From contig NZ_LQOL01000072.1 in the NCBI RefSeq assembly GCF_002101555.1, forward strand, positions 16,977-80,976: a DNA stretch of 64,000 nt, read 5' to 3'. The notes beneath the pieces were generated by a model that ran no database searches, had not been told where the DNA came from, and worked only from the letters and a program-made list of their open reading frames with translations. This DNA is from Mycolicibacterium canariasense. GTDB lineage: Bacteria; Actinomycetota; Actinomycetes; Mycobacteriales; Mycobacteriaceae. Positions 19,244 to 28,601 of the stretch are shown in pieces; the stretch's first letter is position 1, and every line of letters starts with the position of its first letter. Made by a program: the position numbers and the translations under genes.

Positions 19244-19779
19244 TGCGCCGACTCCCGTTGGCGGGCCAGCCCGGTGGCGGTGATGTTGCCGCGGTAGTAG
19301 TCCTCGTCGGTACTGCCGGGGGCCATCTCGTGCGGTGGTGCTGTCATCTCCGGCGTCAACGGCGCCAACAGTTTGTCCTTGCCGTAGATCAGGTCGGCGC
19401 GGTTGTCGTCGGCCATCTCGTAGTCGTTGGTCATGGTCAGCGCGCGGGTGGGGCAGGCCTCGATGCACAGCCCGCAGCCGATGCAACGCAGATAGTTGAT
19501 CTGGTATACCCGCCCGTAGCGTTCGCCCGGCGAAAACCGTTGTCCCTCCTCGTTGTCGGCGCCCTCGACGAAGATCGCGTCGGCCGGACAAGCCCAGGCG
19601 CACAGTTCGCACCCGATGCATTTCTCCAGGCCGTCGGCGTACCGGTTGAGTTGGTGGCGGCCGTGATAGCGCGGCGCCACCGGCCCTGGCTCTTCCGGAT
19701 ACTGTTCGGTGATCGGCTTTTTGAACATCGTCTTGAAGGTGACGCCGAATCCGGCGAGTGCATCACCGACCTTGGACAT
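19240..19779 (-). CDS. nuoI: NADH-quinone oxidoreductase subunit I
   Basis: A 179-residue ferredoxin-like subunit carrying clusters N6a and N6b. Both 4Fe-4S motifs are intact: CIGCELCAWACP and CIGCGLCIEACP. It passes electrons from NuoG toward NuoB. The start ATG 19779 lies 17 bp inside the end of nuoH, so translation is coupled. Confidence 0.97.
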   Translation of the reverse strand: MSKVGDALAGFGVTFKTMFKKPITEQYPEEPGPVAPRYHGRHQLNRYADGLEKCIGCELCAWACPADAIFVEGADNEEGQRFSPGERYGRVYQINYLRCIGCGLCIEACPTRALTMTNDYEMADDNRADLIYGKDKLLAPLTPEMTAPPHEMAPGSTDEDYYRGNITATGLARQRESAQ

Positions 19780-20989
19780 CTGCGACCTCCTTGTTCGGGA
19801 GCGGTGGCACCGGGAAGGCCCCGGCGTCAAGTGGTGGTGGCGCGACGGTGGTGTTGTGCCGCACCGCATGCCAGATCAGCAGTAACAACGCGGCTCCGGC
19901 GAGTGCGCCGATGCTGACCACCGCGGTCATCCAGGACGGACTGCCCTCGGCCCGCAGCTGATGCGTCACCGCGACGACGACGATCCAGCCCAGCGACAGC
20001 GGGATCAGCACCTTCCAGCCCAGCGCCATGAACTGGTCGTAGCGCAGCCGGGGCAGGGTGGCCCGCAGCCAGATGTAGAAGAACAGGAACGTCCACACCT
20101 TGGCGACGAACCACACCAGCGGCCACCACCCGGAGTTCGCCCCGTCGATCAGGTTGAACGGGAACGGCGCGTGCCAGCCGCCGAGGAACATCGTGGTGGC
20201 CAGCGCGGAGACGGTGGTCATGTTGACGTACTCGGCGAGCATGAACATCGCGAACTTCAGCGACGAGTATTCGGTGTGGAAGCCGCCCACCAGTTCGCCC
20301 TCGGCCTCCGGGAGGTCGAACGGTGCCCGGTTGGTCTCGCCCACCATCGACGTGACGTACACCAGGAACGACGGCAACAGCAGGAACACATACCAGGTGT
20401 CGTGCTGGGCGGCCACGATGCCCGACGTCGACATGGTGCCCGCGTACAGGAACACCGCGGCGAACGACAGGGCCATCGCGATCTCGTAGGAGATGACCTG
20501 GGCGCTGGAGCGTAACCCGCCCAGCAGCGGATAGGTGGACCCGGATGCCCAGCCCGCCAACACGATTCCGTACACCCCGATGGAGGTGACCGCCAGAACG
20601 TACAGCACCGCCACCGGCAGGTCGGTCAGCTGCAGCGGCGTGGTGTGCCCGAACACCGACACGGTGCCACCCATCGGGATGACGGCGAAGGCCATGACCG
20701 CCGGGATCACCGAGAGGATCGGGGCCAGCAGGTAGATCGGCTTGTCCACGCCGGCCGGGATCAGGCCCTCCTTGAGGGCGAGCTTGATGCCGTCGGCCAG
20801 GCTCTGCAGCAATCCGAACGGGCCGACCCGGTTGGGGCCGAACCGCATCTGCATGCGGCCCAGCAGCTTCCGTTCCACCAGGATGGCCACCAGCGCCGTG
20901 AGCAGCAGGAAGACGAAGATGCCGAGGGCCTTGGCGATCATCAGCCACCACGGATCGTGGCCGAACGCACTCAAATCCGGCGCGTTCAT
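19763..20989 (-). CDS. nuoH: NADH-quinone oxidoreductase subunit H
   Basis: A 408-residue, eight-helix membrane subunit forming the quinone-chamber entrance. Typical features are the RMQMRFGPNRVGPFGLLQSLAD stretch (quinone cavity, here quoted across ~residues 50-71 only in part) and the acidic loop EAEGELVGGFHTEYS. A ~35-residue Pro-rich C-terminal tail (APPPLDAGAFPVPPLP) is an actinobacterial addition. Its ATG at 20989 is overlapped by the TGA of the last mini-ORF in the nuoG-nuoH repeat, so ribosomes can be handed over from that chain. Confidence 0.97.
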   Translation of the reverse strand: MNAPDLSAFGHDPWWLMIAKALGIFVFLLLTALVAILVERKLLGRMQMRFGPNRVGPFGLLQSLADGIKLALKEGLIPAGVDKPIYLLAPILSVIPAVMAFAVIPMGGTVSVFGHTTPLQLTDLPVAVLYVLAVTSIGVYGIVLAGWASGSTYPLLGGLRSSAQVISYEIAMALSFAAVFLYAGTMSTSGIVAAQHDTWYVFLLLPSFLVYVTSMVGETNRAPFDLPEAEGELVGGFHTEYSSLKFAMFMLAEYVNMTTVSALATTMFLGGWHAPFPFNLIDGANSGWWPLVWFVAKVWTFLFFYIWLRATLPRLRYDQFMALGWKVLIPLSLGWIVVVAVTHQLRAEGSPSWMTAVVSIGALAGAALLLLIWHAVRHNTTVAPPPLDAGAFPVPPLPNKEVADVQGR

Positions 20990-21118
20990 GGGCGATCTCG
21001 CTTCGCTTCTCGCTTGTTCATGCGCGATCCCGCTTCGCTTCTCGCGTGTTCATGGGCGATCCCGCTTCGCTTCTCGCGTGTTCATGCGCGATCTCGCTTC
21101 GCTTCTCGCTTGTCTCAT
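20984..21118 (-). repeat. Four tandem 32/33-bp units forming a chain of coupled mini-ORFs between nuoG and nuoH
   Basis: On the minus strand, units begin at ATG 21118 (33 bp), 21085, 21053 and 21021 (32 bp each), ending at the nuoH ATG 20989. All share the core GCGAGAAGCGAAGCG. Because a 32-bp unit is one base short of 11 codons, the frame starting in each unit closes with TGA overlapping the next ATG (GCATGA or CCATGA). The first unit is 33 bp, so ATG 21118, which overlaps the nuoG stop, reads through unit 2 as a 22-codon ORF (21050-21118). Then come 11-codon ORFs 21018-21053 (MNTREAKRDRA) and 20986-21021 (MNKREAKRDRP), the last stopping on the nuoH start. Confidence 0.9.
21050..21118 (-). 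CDS. Coupled mini-ORF 1 of the nuoG-nuoH repeat (22 aa)
   Basis: Starts with ATG overlapping the nuoG TGA and ends with TGA overlapping the ATG of the third repeat unit. The product is very basic and charged, beginning MRQARSEARSR. Whether a stable peptide is made is unknown; the more likely role is to keep ribosomes moving between nuoG and nuoH. Confidence 0.35.
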   Translation of the reverse strand: MRQARSEARSRMNTREAKRDRP

Positions 21119-23478
21119 GCCGGCTCGATTCGCACGATCGATCCGATGCCCGCCCCGAGCGTGCCGTGCACGCGCGAGCCAGGTGAGTTCAGCGGCAGCC
21201 ACACCACCCGGTCCGGCATATCGGTGATCTCCAAGGGAAGGGTGATCGCGCCGCGGTCGGTGCTGACCCGGACCGTGTCGCTGCACCCGGTTTCGGCGGC
21301 TGTGGCGGCGGAGAGCCGGGCCACCGCCGGCCGCGCGGTACCGGCCAGATACGGTTCGCCGTCCTGCAGTCGGCCGGCGTCCAGCAGCATCCGCCACGAC
21401 GCCAGCACCGCCTCGCCCGGTCCCGGTCGTGGTGGGTCGACGGCGTCGACGTCAGGGGCGGGCACCGGCACCCCGTGCCACACCCCCAACCGGGCGATGT
21501 CGGCACGCACCCGCGCGGCGTCGGTGAGGCCGAGGTCGACACCCACCTCGTCGGCCAGTGCGGCGAGTACCCGCATATCGGAGGTCGCCGACGGCGGCAG
21601 GGCGGCATCGAACGGGCGCGGCCGACCCTCCCAGTCGACGAAGGTGCCGCTCTTCTCGGCCACCGGCGCGACGGGGAAGACCACGTCGGCGCGTTCGGTG
21701 ATGGCGCTGTGCCGCACCTCCAGGCTGACCACGAAGCCGGCGGCCTCGACAGCGGCCAGCGCCGCGGCCGGGTCGGGCAGGTCGTCGACCTCCACGCCGC
21801 CCACCAGCACGGCGTGGATGTCACCGGCCGCGGCGGCGGTCAAGATCCCCGCCGTGTCCCGGCCCGGACGGTCGGGTAGCTCTTCGACATTCCAGGCGGC
21901 GGCGACCTCCGCACGCGCGGCCGGATCGGCGATCGGCCGGCCGCCGGGCAGCAGGTTCGGCGCGGCACCGACCTCCAGCGCGCCCCGATCCCCGGCGCGC
22001 CGCGGCACCCAGCCCACCCTGGCGCCGGTGGCCTCGGCCAGGCGCACGACCGCCGAGTAGGCGCCGGGTGCGGCCGTCAGCCGCTCACCGACCAAGATGA
22101 TGCTCCCGGTCGGCAACTCGGTACGCAGGCCGTCCAGGGCGTTGGCCTCGCCACCGGGTGCGGTGCTGACCAGTCGGCCGTTCAACTTCGCCAGCCCGCG
22201 GCCGGCGAACGGTGCGACGGCGATCACCGGCAGCCCGGCCTTGCGGACGGCCTTGCGCAGTCGCAGGAAGATGATGGGGGATTCCTCCTCGGGTTCCAGT
22301 CCGGCCAGCACCACCGCGGGAGCGGTTTCCAGGTCGGCATAGGTCACCGCGAACGACCGCCCCGCCACCGCGTGCGCGAGGAACTGGGCCTCCTCCTCCG
22401 AACCGGCCCTGGCTCGGAAGTCGATGTCGTTGCTGCCCAGCATGATCCGGGCGAACTTGGCGTAACCGTAGGCGTCCTCGAGGGTGAGGCGGCCGCCGGT
22501 CAGCACCCCGGCGGGTCCGGCGGTCAGTCCGCGTAGCGCCACCGCCACCGCCTCGGACCAAGAGGCCGGCCGCTGGCTGCCGTCGGCGTCCCGTACCAGC
22601 GGCGTGGTGATCCGGTCACCCTGGGTGGCGTACGCGAAAGCCCAGCGGCCCTTGTCGCAGTTCCACTCCTCGTTGACCTCCGGATCGTCGCCGGCCAACC
22701 GGCGCAACACCTTGCCGCGTCGATGATCGGTGCGCTGCGCACACCCCGAGGCGCAGTGCTCGCACACGCTGGGGGTGGACACCAGGTCGAACGGGCGCGC
22801 CCGGAATCGGTAGGCGGTGCCGGTGAGCGCGCCGACCGGGCAGATCTGCACGGTGTTGCCGGAGAAGTACGAGTCGAAGGGTTCACCGTCGGCGATGCCC
22901 ACCTGCTGCAGCGCGCCGCGTTCGAGCAGCTCGATGAACGGGTCCCCGGCGATCTGGTTGGAGAACCGGGTGCAGCGCGCACACAGCACGCAGCGTTCCC
23001 GGTCCAACAGCACCTGCGAGGACAGGTTGATCGGCTTGGGGTAGGTGCGCTTGGCGTCGGTGAAGCGGGAGTCACTGCGGCCGTTGGACATCGCCTGGTT
23101 CTGCAGCGGGCATTCACCACCCTTGTCACACACCGGGCAGTCCAGCGGATGGTTGATCAGCAGCAGCTCCATCACCCCGCGCTGGGCCTTGTCGGCGGCC
23201 TGCGAGGTGAGCTGGGTGCGCACCACCATGTCCGGGGTGACGGTGGTGGTGCAGGACGCCAACGGTTTGCGCTGCCCTTCCACCTCGACCAGGCACTGCC
23301 GGCAGGCGCCCACCGGGTCCAGCAGCGGGTGATCGCAGAAGCGCGGGATCTGGATGCCCATCAGCTCGGCGGCGCGGATCACCAACGTGCCCTTGGGCAC
23401 GCTGATCTCGTGACCGTCGATGGTCAGTGTCACCATGTCGACCGCCGACGTCTCCCGGGCTCCTTCGGCCAGCGTCAT
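21115..23478 (-). CDS. nuoG: NADH-quinone oxidoreductase subunit G
   Basis: A 787-residue iron-sulfur subunit of the NADH-oxidising arm. The N-terminal 2Fe-2S domain includes GACRQCLVEVEG; the following cluster sites are CPVCDKGGECPLQ and CVLCARCTRFSNQ with CPVGAL; a further motif CEHCASGC starts the molybdopterin-oxidoreductase-like domain, which is catalytically dead in this family. ATG 23478 gives the normal N-terminus (MTLAEGARE). It overlaps the TGA of the 27-codon mini-ORF inserted after nuoF. Confidence 0.97.
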   Translation of the reverse strand: MTLAEGARETSAVDMVTLTIDGHEISVPKGTLVIRAAELMGIQIPRFCDHPLLDPVGACRQCLVEVEGQRKPLASCTTTVTPDMVVRTQLTSQAADKAQRGVMELLLINHPLDCPVCDKGGECPLQNQAMSNGRSDSRFTDAKRTYPKPINLSSQVLLDRERCVLCARCTRFSNQIAGDPFIELLERGALQQVGIADGEPFDSYFSGNTVQICPVGALTGTAYRFRARPFDLVSTPSVCEHCASGCAQRTDHRRGKVLRRLAGDDPEVNEEWNCDKGRWAFAYATQGDRITTPLVRDADGSQRPASWSEAVAVALRGLTAGPAGVLTGGRLTLEDAYGYAKFARIMLGSNDIDFRARAGSEEEAQFLAHAVAGRSFAVTYADLETAPAVVLAGLEPEEESPIIFLRLRKAVRKAGLPVIAVAPFAGRGLAKLNGRLVSTAPGGEANALDGLRTELPTGSIILVGERLTAAPGAYSAVVRLAEATGARVGWVPRRAGDRGALEVGAAPNLLPGGRPIADPAARAEVAAAWNVEELPDRPGRDTAGILTAAAAGDIHAVLVGGVEVDDLPDPAAALAAVEAAGFVVSLEVRHSAITERADVVFPVAPVAEKSGTFVDWEGRPRPFDAALPPSATSDMRVLAALADEVGVDLGLTDAARVRADIARLGVWHGVPVPAPDVDAVDPPRPGPGEAVLASWRMLLDAGRLQDGEPYLAGTARPAVARLSAATAAETGCSDTVRVSTDRGAITLPLEITDMPDRVVWLPLNSPGSRVHGTLGAGIGSIVRIEPA

Positions 23479-23558
23479 GCGCGCACCTCCTCCGTGTGTG
23501 CGGTTTCGTTCGCGACACGCCGCCGCGCGCGGATGAGAACGCACAATGACGTCGTCAT
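23475..23558 (-). CDS. Coupled 27-codon mini-ORF between nuoF and nuoG
   Basis: ATG 23558 overlaps the nuoF TGA and the TGA at 23475-23477 overlaps the nuoG ATG, so the insert is exactly framed by two stop-start overlaps. The product starts MTTSLCVLIRARRRV and ends HTEEVRA, echoing the nuoF tail ATEGVRV because the junction DNA was duplicated. It is not recognised as a known protein. It may simply relay ribosomes; peptide accumulation is unproven. Confidence 0.45.
   Translation of the reverse strand: MTTSLCVLIRARRRVANETAHTEEVRA
23497..23545. repeat. Imperfect palindrome inside the nuoF-nuoG insert
   Basis: The arm TGTGCGGTTTCGTTCGCG (23497-23514) pairs imperfectly (about 13 of 18) with CGCGGATGAGAACGCACA (23528-23545). 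The same arm sequence occurs in a perfect 19-bp inverted repeat at 60828-60880 and as a half-site near 63615. This marks a dispersed palindromic family. Confidence 0.6.
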
Positions 23559-24859
23559 ACGCGCACCCCTTCCGTCGCGAACACCGTCGAGGCATACGGG
23601 TCGAACGGGCAGCCCGCACCCAGGTGCGCCTCGTACTCGGCGCGGAAATACTTGAGCGAGGAGATGATCGGGCTCGCGGCACCGTCGCCGAGCGCGCAGA
23701 ACGACTTGCCCAGGATGGCATCGGCGATGTCGAGCAGCGTGTCGATATCCGTTCGGCTGCCGGACCCGGTCTCCAGCCGTTCGAAGATCTGGGCCAGCCA
23801 ATAGGTGCCCTCGCGGCACGGTGTGCACTTGCCGCAGGACTCGTGGGCGTAGAACTGCGTCCACCGCCGCACCGCCCGCACCACGCATGTCGTCTCGTCG
23901 AAGATCTGCAGCGCCTTGGTGCCCAGCATGGAACCGGCCCCACCCATACCCTCGTAATCCAATGGCACGTCCAGGTGTTCGGGTGTCAGCATGGGCGTCG
24001 ACGATCCGCCGGGGGTCCAGAACTTCAGCTGATGCCCGGCGCGCACGCCGCCGGCGAACTCCAGCAGTTCGCGCAGCGTGATCCCGAGCGGGGCCTCGTA
24101 CTGGCCGGGCCGGGTGACGTGACCCGACAGCGAGTACAGCGTGAACCCGGGCGACTTGTCCGACCCCATCGACTTGAACCAGTCCACCCCGTTGCGCACG
24201 ATGGGTGGCACGCTGGCAATGGATTCCACGTTGTTGACCACCGTCGGGCAGGCGTACAGCCCGGCCACCGCGGGGAACGGCGGCCGCAGCCGCGGCTGCC
24301 CGCGCCGGCCCTCCAGCGAATCCAGCAGCGCGGTCTCCTCACCGCAGATGTAGGCGCCGGCCCCCGCGTGCACCACCAGATCCAGGTCGAATCCCGAGCC
24401 GAGGATGTCGCGGCCCAGATACCCCGCCTCGTACGCTTCGGCGACGGCCGCCCGCAACCGGCGCAGCACCGGCACCACCTCACCGCGCACGTAGATGAAG
24501 GCCTGCCTGGCCCGGATCGCATACGAGGCGATGATGGCGCCCTCCACCAGCACGTGCGGGGTGGCCATCATCAGCGGAATGTCCTTGCACGTACCGGGTT
24601 CGGACTCGTCGGCGTTGATCACCAGATAGTGCGGCTTGGGGTCCGCCTGATTGATGAACGACCACTTCTGCCCGGTCGGGAAACCGGCGCCGCCGCGGCC
24701 GCGCAGCCCGGAATCCTTCACCAGCGCGATGACGGCGTCGGGGTCCATGTCGAGCGCGGCGTCGAGCGCCTGGTACCCGTCATGGCGCAGGTATGTGGCC
24801 AGTGTCCACGACTGCGGCTCGTCCCAGTAGCTGCTCAGCACCGGTGTCAGGGCGGTCAT
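23555..24859 (-). CDS. nuoF: NADH-quinone oxidoreductase subunit F
   Basis: A 434-residue flavoprotein that oxidises NADH via FMN and cluster N3. The nucleotide-binding glycine-rich stretch is GLRGRGGAGFPTGQKW, FMN contacts are in NADESEPGTCKD, and the 4Fe-4S motif is ESCGKCTPCREGTYW. ATG 24859 gives a standard N-terminus; the frame stays open further upstream. The stop overlaps the ATG of the inserted mini-ORF rather than that of nuoG. Confidence 0.97.
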   Translation of the reverse strand: MTALTPVLSSYWDEPQSWTLATYLRHDGYQALDAALDMDPDAVIALVKDSGLRGRGGAGFPTGQKWSFINQADPKPHYLVINADESEPGTCKDIPLMMATPHVLVEGAIIASYAIRARQAFIYVRGEVVPVLRRLRAAVAEAYEAGYLGRDILGSGFDLDLVVHAGAGAYICGEETALLDSLEGRRGQPRLRPPFPAVAGLYACPTVVNNVESIASVPPIVRNGVDWFKSMGSDKSPGFTLYSLSGHVTRPGQYEAPLGITLRELLEFAGGVRAGHQLKFWTPGGSSTPMLTPEHLDVPLDYEGMGGAGSMLGTKALQIFDETTCVVRAVRRWTQFYAHESCGKCTPCREGTYWLAQIFERLETGSGSRTDIDTLLDIADAILGKSFCALGDGAASPIISSLKYFRAEYEAHLGAGCPFDPYASTVFATEGVRV

Positions 24860-25557
24860 CGTCGCTCCTTGGCGATCCGCAGCCCGGCCAGCGTCGCCGC
24901 ACCGGGCGGCGAGGTGTCCGGCGCACCCGGATCCACCCCGGCCAGGATGCGCGCCGTCTGCCGGAAGGTGCACAGCGGGGCGCCGCGGCTCGGGGTCACC
25001 GGTGTGCCCCCGCGCAGGTGGTCGACGAGGTCGCGCACCGACGACGGGGTTTGGTTGTCGAAGAACTCCCAGTTCACCATGACCACGGGTGCGAAATCGC
25101 ATGCGGCGTTGCACTCGATGTGCTCCAGGGTGATCGCGCCGTCGGGGGTGGTCTCGCCGGCGTGCACACCGAGGTGTTCCTGCAGCACCTCCAACAGCGC
25201 GTCACCGCCCATGATCGCGCACAACGTGTTGGTGCACACCCCGACCAGATAGTCCCCGGTCGGGGTGCGCCGATACATGGAATAGAACGTGGCCACGGCG
25301 GTGACCTCGGCCGGACTGAGGGCCAGTTGTGCCGCACAGAACTCGACGCCGGCCGGGGTCAGGTAGCCGTCTTCGGCCTGCACCAGATGCAGCAACGGCA
25401 GCAGCGCCGAGCGCGGCTGCGGGTAGCGGGCGATGATCTGCTCGGCCTCACCCGCCAGCCGCGCGGTCACCTGCGCCGAATACGATTGCGGCCCGGCCGA
25501 TATCGGGGGCCCCGGTTCGTCCGGCCGCTGCCCCAGCCTCAGGTCGATCGCCGTCAC
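24856..25557 (-). CDS. nuoE: NADH-quinone oxidoreductase subunit E
   Basis: A 233-residue thioredoxin-like 2Fe-2S subunit (cluster N1a). The four ligands lie in VCTNTLCAIMGG and IECNAACDFAPVV. A Pro/Arg-rich C-terminal tail extends the E. coli length. GTG 25557 overlaps the nuoD stop as GTGA, and its own stop overlaps the nuoF ATG. Confidence 0.96.
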   Translation of the reverse strand: MTAIDLRLGQRPDEPGPPISAGPQSYSAQVTARLAGEAEQIIARYPQPRSALLPLLHLVQAEDGYLTPAGVEFCAAQLALSPAEVTAVATFYSMYRRTPTGDYLVGVCTNTLCAIMGGDALLEVLQEHLGVHAGETTPDGAITLEHIECNAACDFAPVVMVNWEFFDNQTPSSVRDLVDHLRGGTPVTPSRGAPLCTFRQTARILAGVDPGAPDTSPPGAATLAGLRIAKERR

Positions 25558-26855
25558 CTGTCAACGCCTCCCATCACCGGGTCGATCGACGCCACCGCCG
25601 AGATCGCGTCGGCCACCATGCCGCCCTCGCACATCGCCGCCACCGCCTGCAGATTGGTGAACGACGGATCGCGGTAGTGCACGCGGTAGGGCCGGGTGCC
25701 GCCGTCGCTGACCATGTGCACGCCCAGTTCCCCGCGCGGAGATTCGACGGCCACGTACACCTGCCCGGCCGGGACCCGGATCCCCTCGGTGACCAGCTTG
25801 AAATGATGGATCAACGCTTCCATCGACGACCCCATGATCTTCGCGATGTGCGCCGGGGAATTACCCAGACCGTCCGGCCCCAGCTTCAGGTCCGCGGGCC
25901 AGGCGAGCTTCTTGTCGGTCAGCATCACCGGGCCGGGCTTCAACCTGTCCACACACTGTTCGACGATCCGCAGTGACTGTTTCATCTCTTCGACACGAAT
26001 CAGGTAGCGGCCGTAGGCATCACATCCGTCGTCGGTGCAGACGTCGAACTGGTAGGTCTCGTACCCGCAGTAGGGCTGCGCCTTGCGCAGATCGTGGGGC
26101 AGGCCGGTGGAGCGCAGCACCGGACCGGTCACCCCGAGCGCCATACAGCCGGTCAGGTCGAGATACCCGATGCCCTTGGTGCGGGCCTTCCAGATGTAGT
26201 TGTCCCGCAGCAGGTTCTCCATATCGCGGAGCCGGCCGGGCAGGATCCTTATCAGTTCGCGCAACTGCGGCATGGCCTCGTCGGGCAGGTCGGCGGCCAG
26301 GCCGCCCGGCCGGATGTAGGCGTGGTTCATCCGCAGGCCGGTGATGGTTTCGAACATGGTGAGGATCAGTTCGCGTTCCCGGAACCCGAAGAACATCGCC
26401 GACATGGCCCCGAGTTCCATGCCGCCGGTGGCCAGGGCGACCAGATGGCTGGAGATGCGGTTCAGTTCCATCAGCAGCACCCGGATGACGCTGGCGCGCT
26501 CGGGGATATCGTCGGTGACACCGAGCAGTTTCTCCACACCCAGGCAGTACGCGGTCTCGTTGAAGAACGGTGACAGGTAGTCCATCCGGGTCACGAACGT
26601 GACGCCCTGCGTCCAGGTGCGGTACTCCAGGTTTTTCTCGATCCCGGTGTGCAGGTAGCCGATTCCGCAGCGGGCCTCGGTGATCGTCTCGCCCTCGATC
26701 TCCAGGATCAACCTGAGCACGCCGTGCGTGGACGGATGCTGCGGGCCCATGTTGACGACGATCCGTTCCCCGGCGTGTTCTGCGGCCGCGGCGACGACGG
26801 CATCCCAGTCCTGACCCCCGACCATGACGACGGGCGGTTCGTGATCGGTGGTCAT
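25554..26855 (-). CDS. nuoD: NADH-quinone oxidoreductase subunit D
   Basis: A 433-residue 49-kDa-type subunit lining the quinone site with NuoB. Characteristic parts are NMGPQHPSTHGVLRL with the quinone-contacting histidine, GYLHTGIEKNLEYRTW and the C-terminal VESPRGELGVHMVSDG. ATG 26855 shares a base with the TGA of nuoC. Confidence 0.97.
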   Translation of the reverse strand: MTTDHEPPVVMVGGQDWDAVVAAAAEHAGERIVVNMGPQHPSTHGVLRLILEIEGETITEARCGIGYLHTGIEKNLEYRTWTQGVTFVTRMDYLSPFFNETAYCLGVEKLLGVTDDIPERASVIRVLLMELNRISSHLVALATGGMELGAMSAMFFGFRERELILTMFETITGLRMNHAYIRPGGLAADLPDEAMPQLRELIRILPGRLRDMENLLRDNYIWKARTKGIGYLDLTGCMALGVTGPVLRSTGLPHDLRKAQPYCGYETYQFDVCTDDGCDAYGRYLIRVEEMKQSLRIVEQCVDRLKPGPVMLTDKKLAWPADLKLGPDGLGNSPAHIAKIMGSSMEALIHHFKLVTEGIRVPAGQVYVAVESPRGELGVHMVSDGGTRPYRVHYRDPSFTNLQAVAAMCEGGMVADAISAVASIDPVMGGVDR

Positions 26856-27522
26856 CAGTTGTACGACCTCCGCTGATCGGGCGGTGGGATCTGCGCGCCG
26901 TGGTACTCCACCGGGATGCCACCCAGCGGATAGTCCTTACGCTGCGGGTGTCCCACCCAGTCGTCGGGCATCTCGATCCGGGTCAGCGCCGGATGGCCGT
27001 CGAAGAGGATGCCGAAGAAATCGTAGGTTTCGCGTTCGTGCCAGTCGGTGGTCGGATAGACCGAAAACAGCGACGGCACATGCGGATCGGCGTCCGGTGC
27101 GGTGACCTCCAACCGGATCCGGCGGTTGTGGGTGATCGACATCAGCGGATACACCGCGTGCAGTTCGCGTCCGCGCTCGTCGGGATAGTGCACACCGGAC
27201 ACTCCGAGGCACAGCTCGAAACGCAGCGCCGGATCGTCGCGTAGGGTCTGGGCAACCGCCATCAGGTGTTCGCGGCGCACCTCCAGGGTCAACTCGTCGC
27301 GGAACACCACCACGCGCTCGACGGCCGCGTCGAAGGTCTCCTGGCCGAGCACGGTGGTCAGCCGGTCGACAACCTCGTCGAAGTAGCCGCCATAGGGTCG
27401 TGGCGAACTGCCCGGCAGCGCCACCTCGCGGACCAGGCGGCCGTATCCGGATGTGTCACCCGAACCCTGCACGCCGAACATGCCGCGCCGGGTGCCGATG
27501 ACTTCGACATCGGGTTCGTCGG

Positions 27523-27526
<4 letters not shown>
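26855..27526 (-). CDS. nuoC: NADH-quinone oxidoreductase subunit C
   Basis: A 223-residue 30-kDa-type subunit of the peripheral arm. The signature is WHERETYDFFGILFDGHPAL followed by the basic end PQRKDYPLGGIPVEY. GTG 27526 is chosen because it overlaps the nuoB stop as GTGA; sequence upstream in the same frame has no family similarity. Confidence 0.96.
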
Positions 27527-28067
<541 letters not shown>

Positions 28068-28077
<10 letters not shown>

Positions 28078-28442
28078 GACAGGCCCCCGCGCCGCCACAC
28101 GTAGGCATAGGCGACGAACACCGTCAGCATGAACAGCAACATCTCGACCAGCGCGAACAAGCCGAGTGAGTCGAACGAGACCGCCCACGGATAGAGGAAG
28201 ACGATCTCGATGTCGAACACGATGAACAACATCGCCGTCAGGTAGTACTTGATCGGAAATCTTTGGCCCGTCGCCAGCTTGGCGTCCTCGGCGGGCCGCA
28301 GCGGTTCGATACCGCATTCGTAGGCTTCGAGTTTGGCTCGGTTGTAGCGGCGCGGGCCGATGAGAACGGCGATACCGACCGAGCCGACCGCGAACAATGC
28401 CGCGATCCCCCCGAGAAACAGAATGGGTAGGTAGATGTCCAT
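28068..28442 (-). CDS. nuoA: NADH-quinone oxidoreductase subunit A
   Basis: A 124-residue, three-helix membrane subunit and the first gene of the operon. The acidic loop YECGIEPLRPAEDAK between helices 1 and 2 and FDIEIVFLYPWAV in helix 2 are diagnostic. ATG 28442 has GGGAG immediately upstream. The ~160-bp region before it, up to the receiver gene, should carry the operon promoter; TAAGCT in minus-strand reading near 28481 is a possible -10. Confidence 0.96.
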
Positions 28443-28601
28443 AGCTCCCTCGCTGGGCTTTCGATGTGAGCTAGAACACAGCTTAGTCACGCTACCGGTG
28501 GCGCCGGCGCATTTTGGCTAGGATGAAACGAACAGCTGGGTCGCCCCGTCGTCACCGATGACGACGTGAAGAATTAACGGCCACAGCGGTTTTCGTGCTG
28601 C

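Noticed and set aside
20984..21118. CRISPR array
   Set aside because: The repeats are contiguous with no spacers and no cas genes are nearby; they are tandem coupled units.
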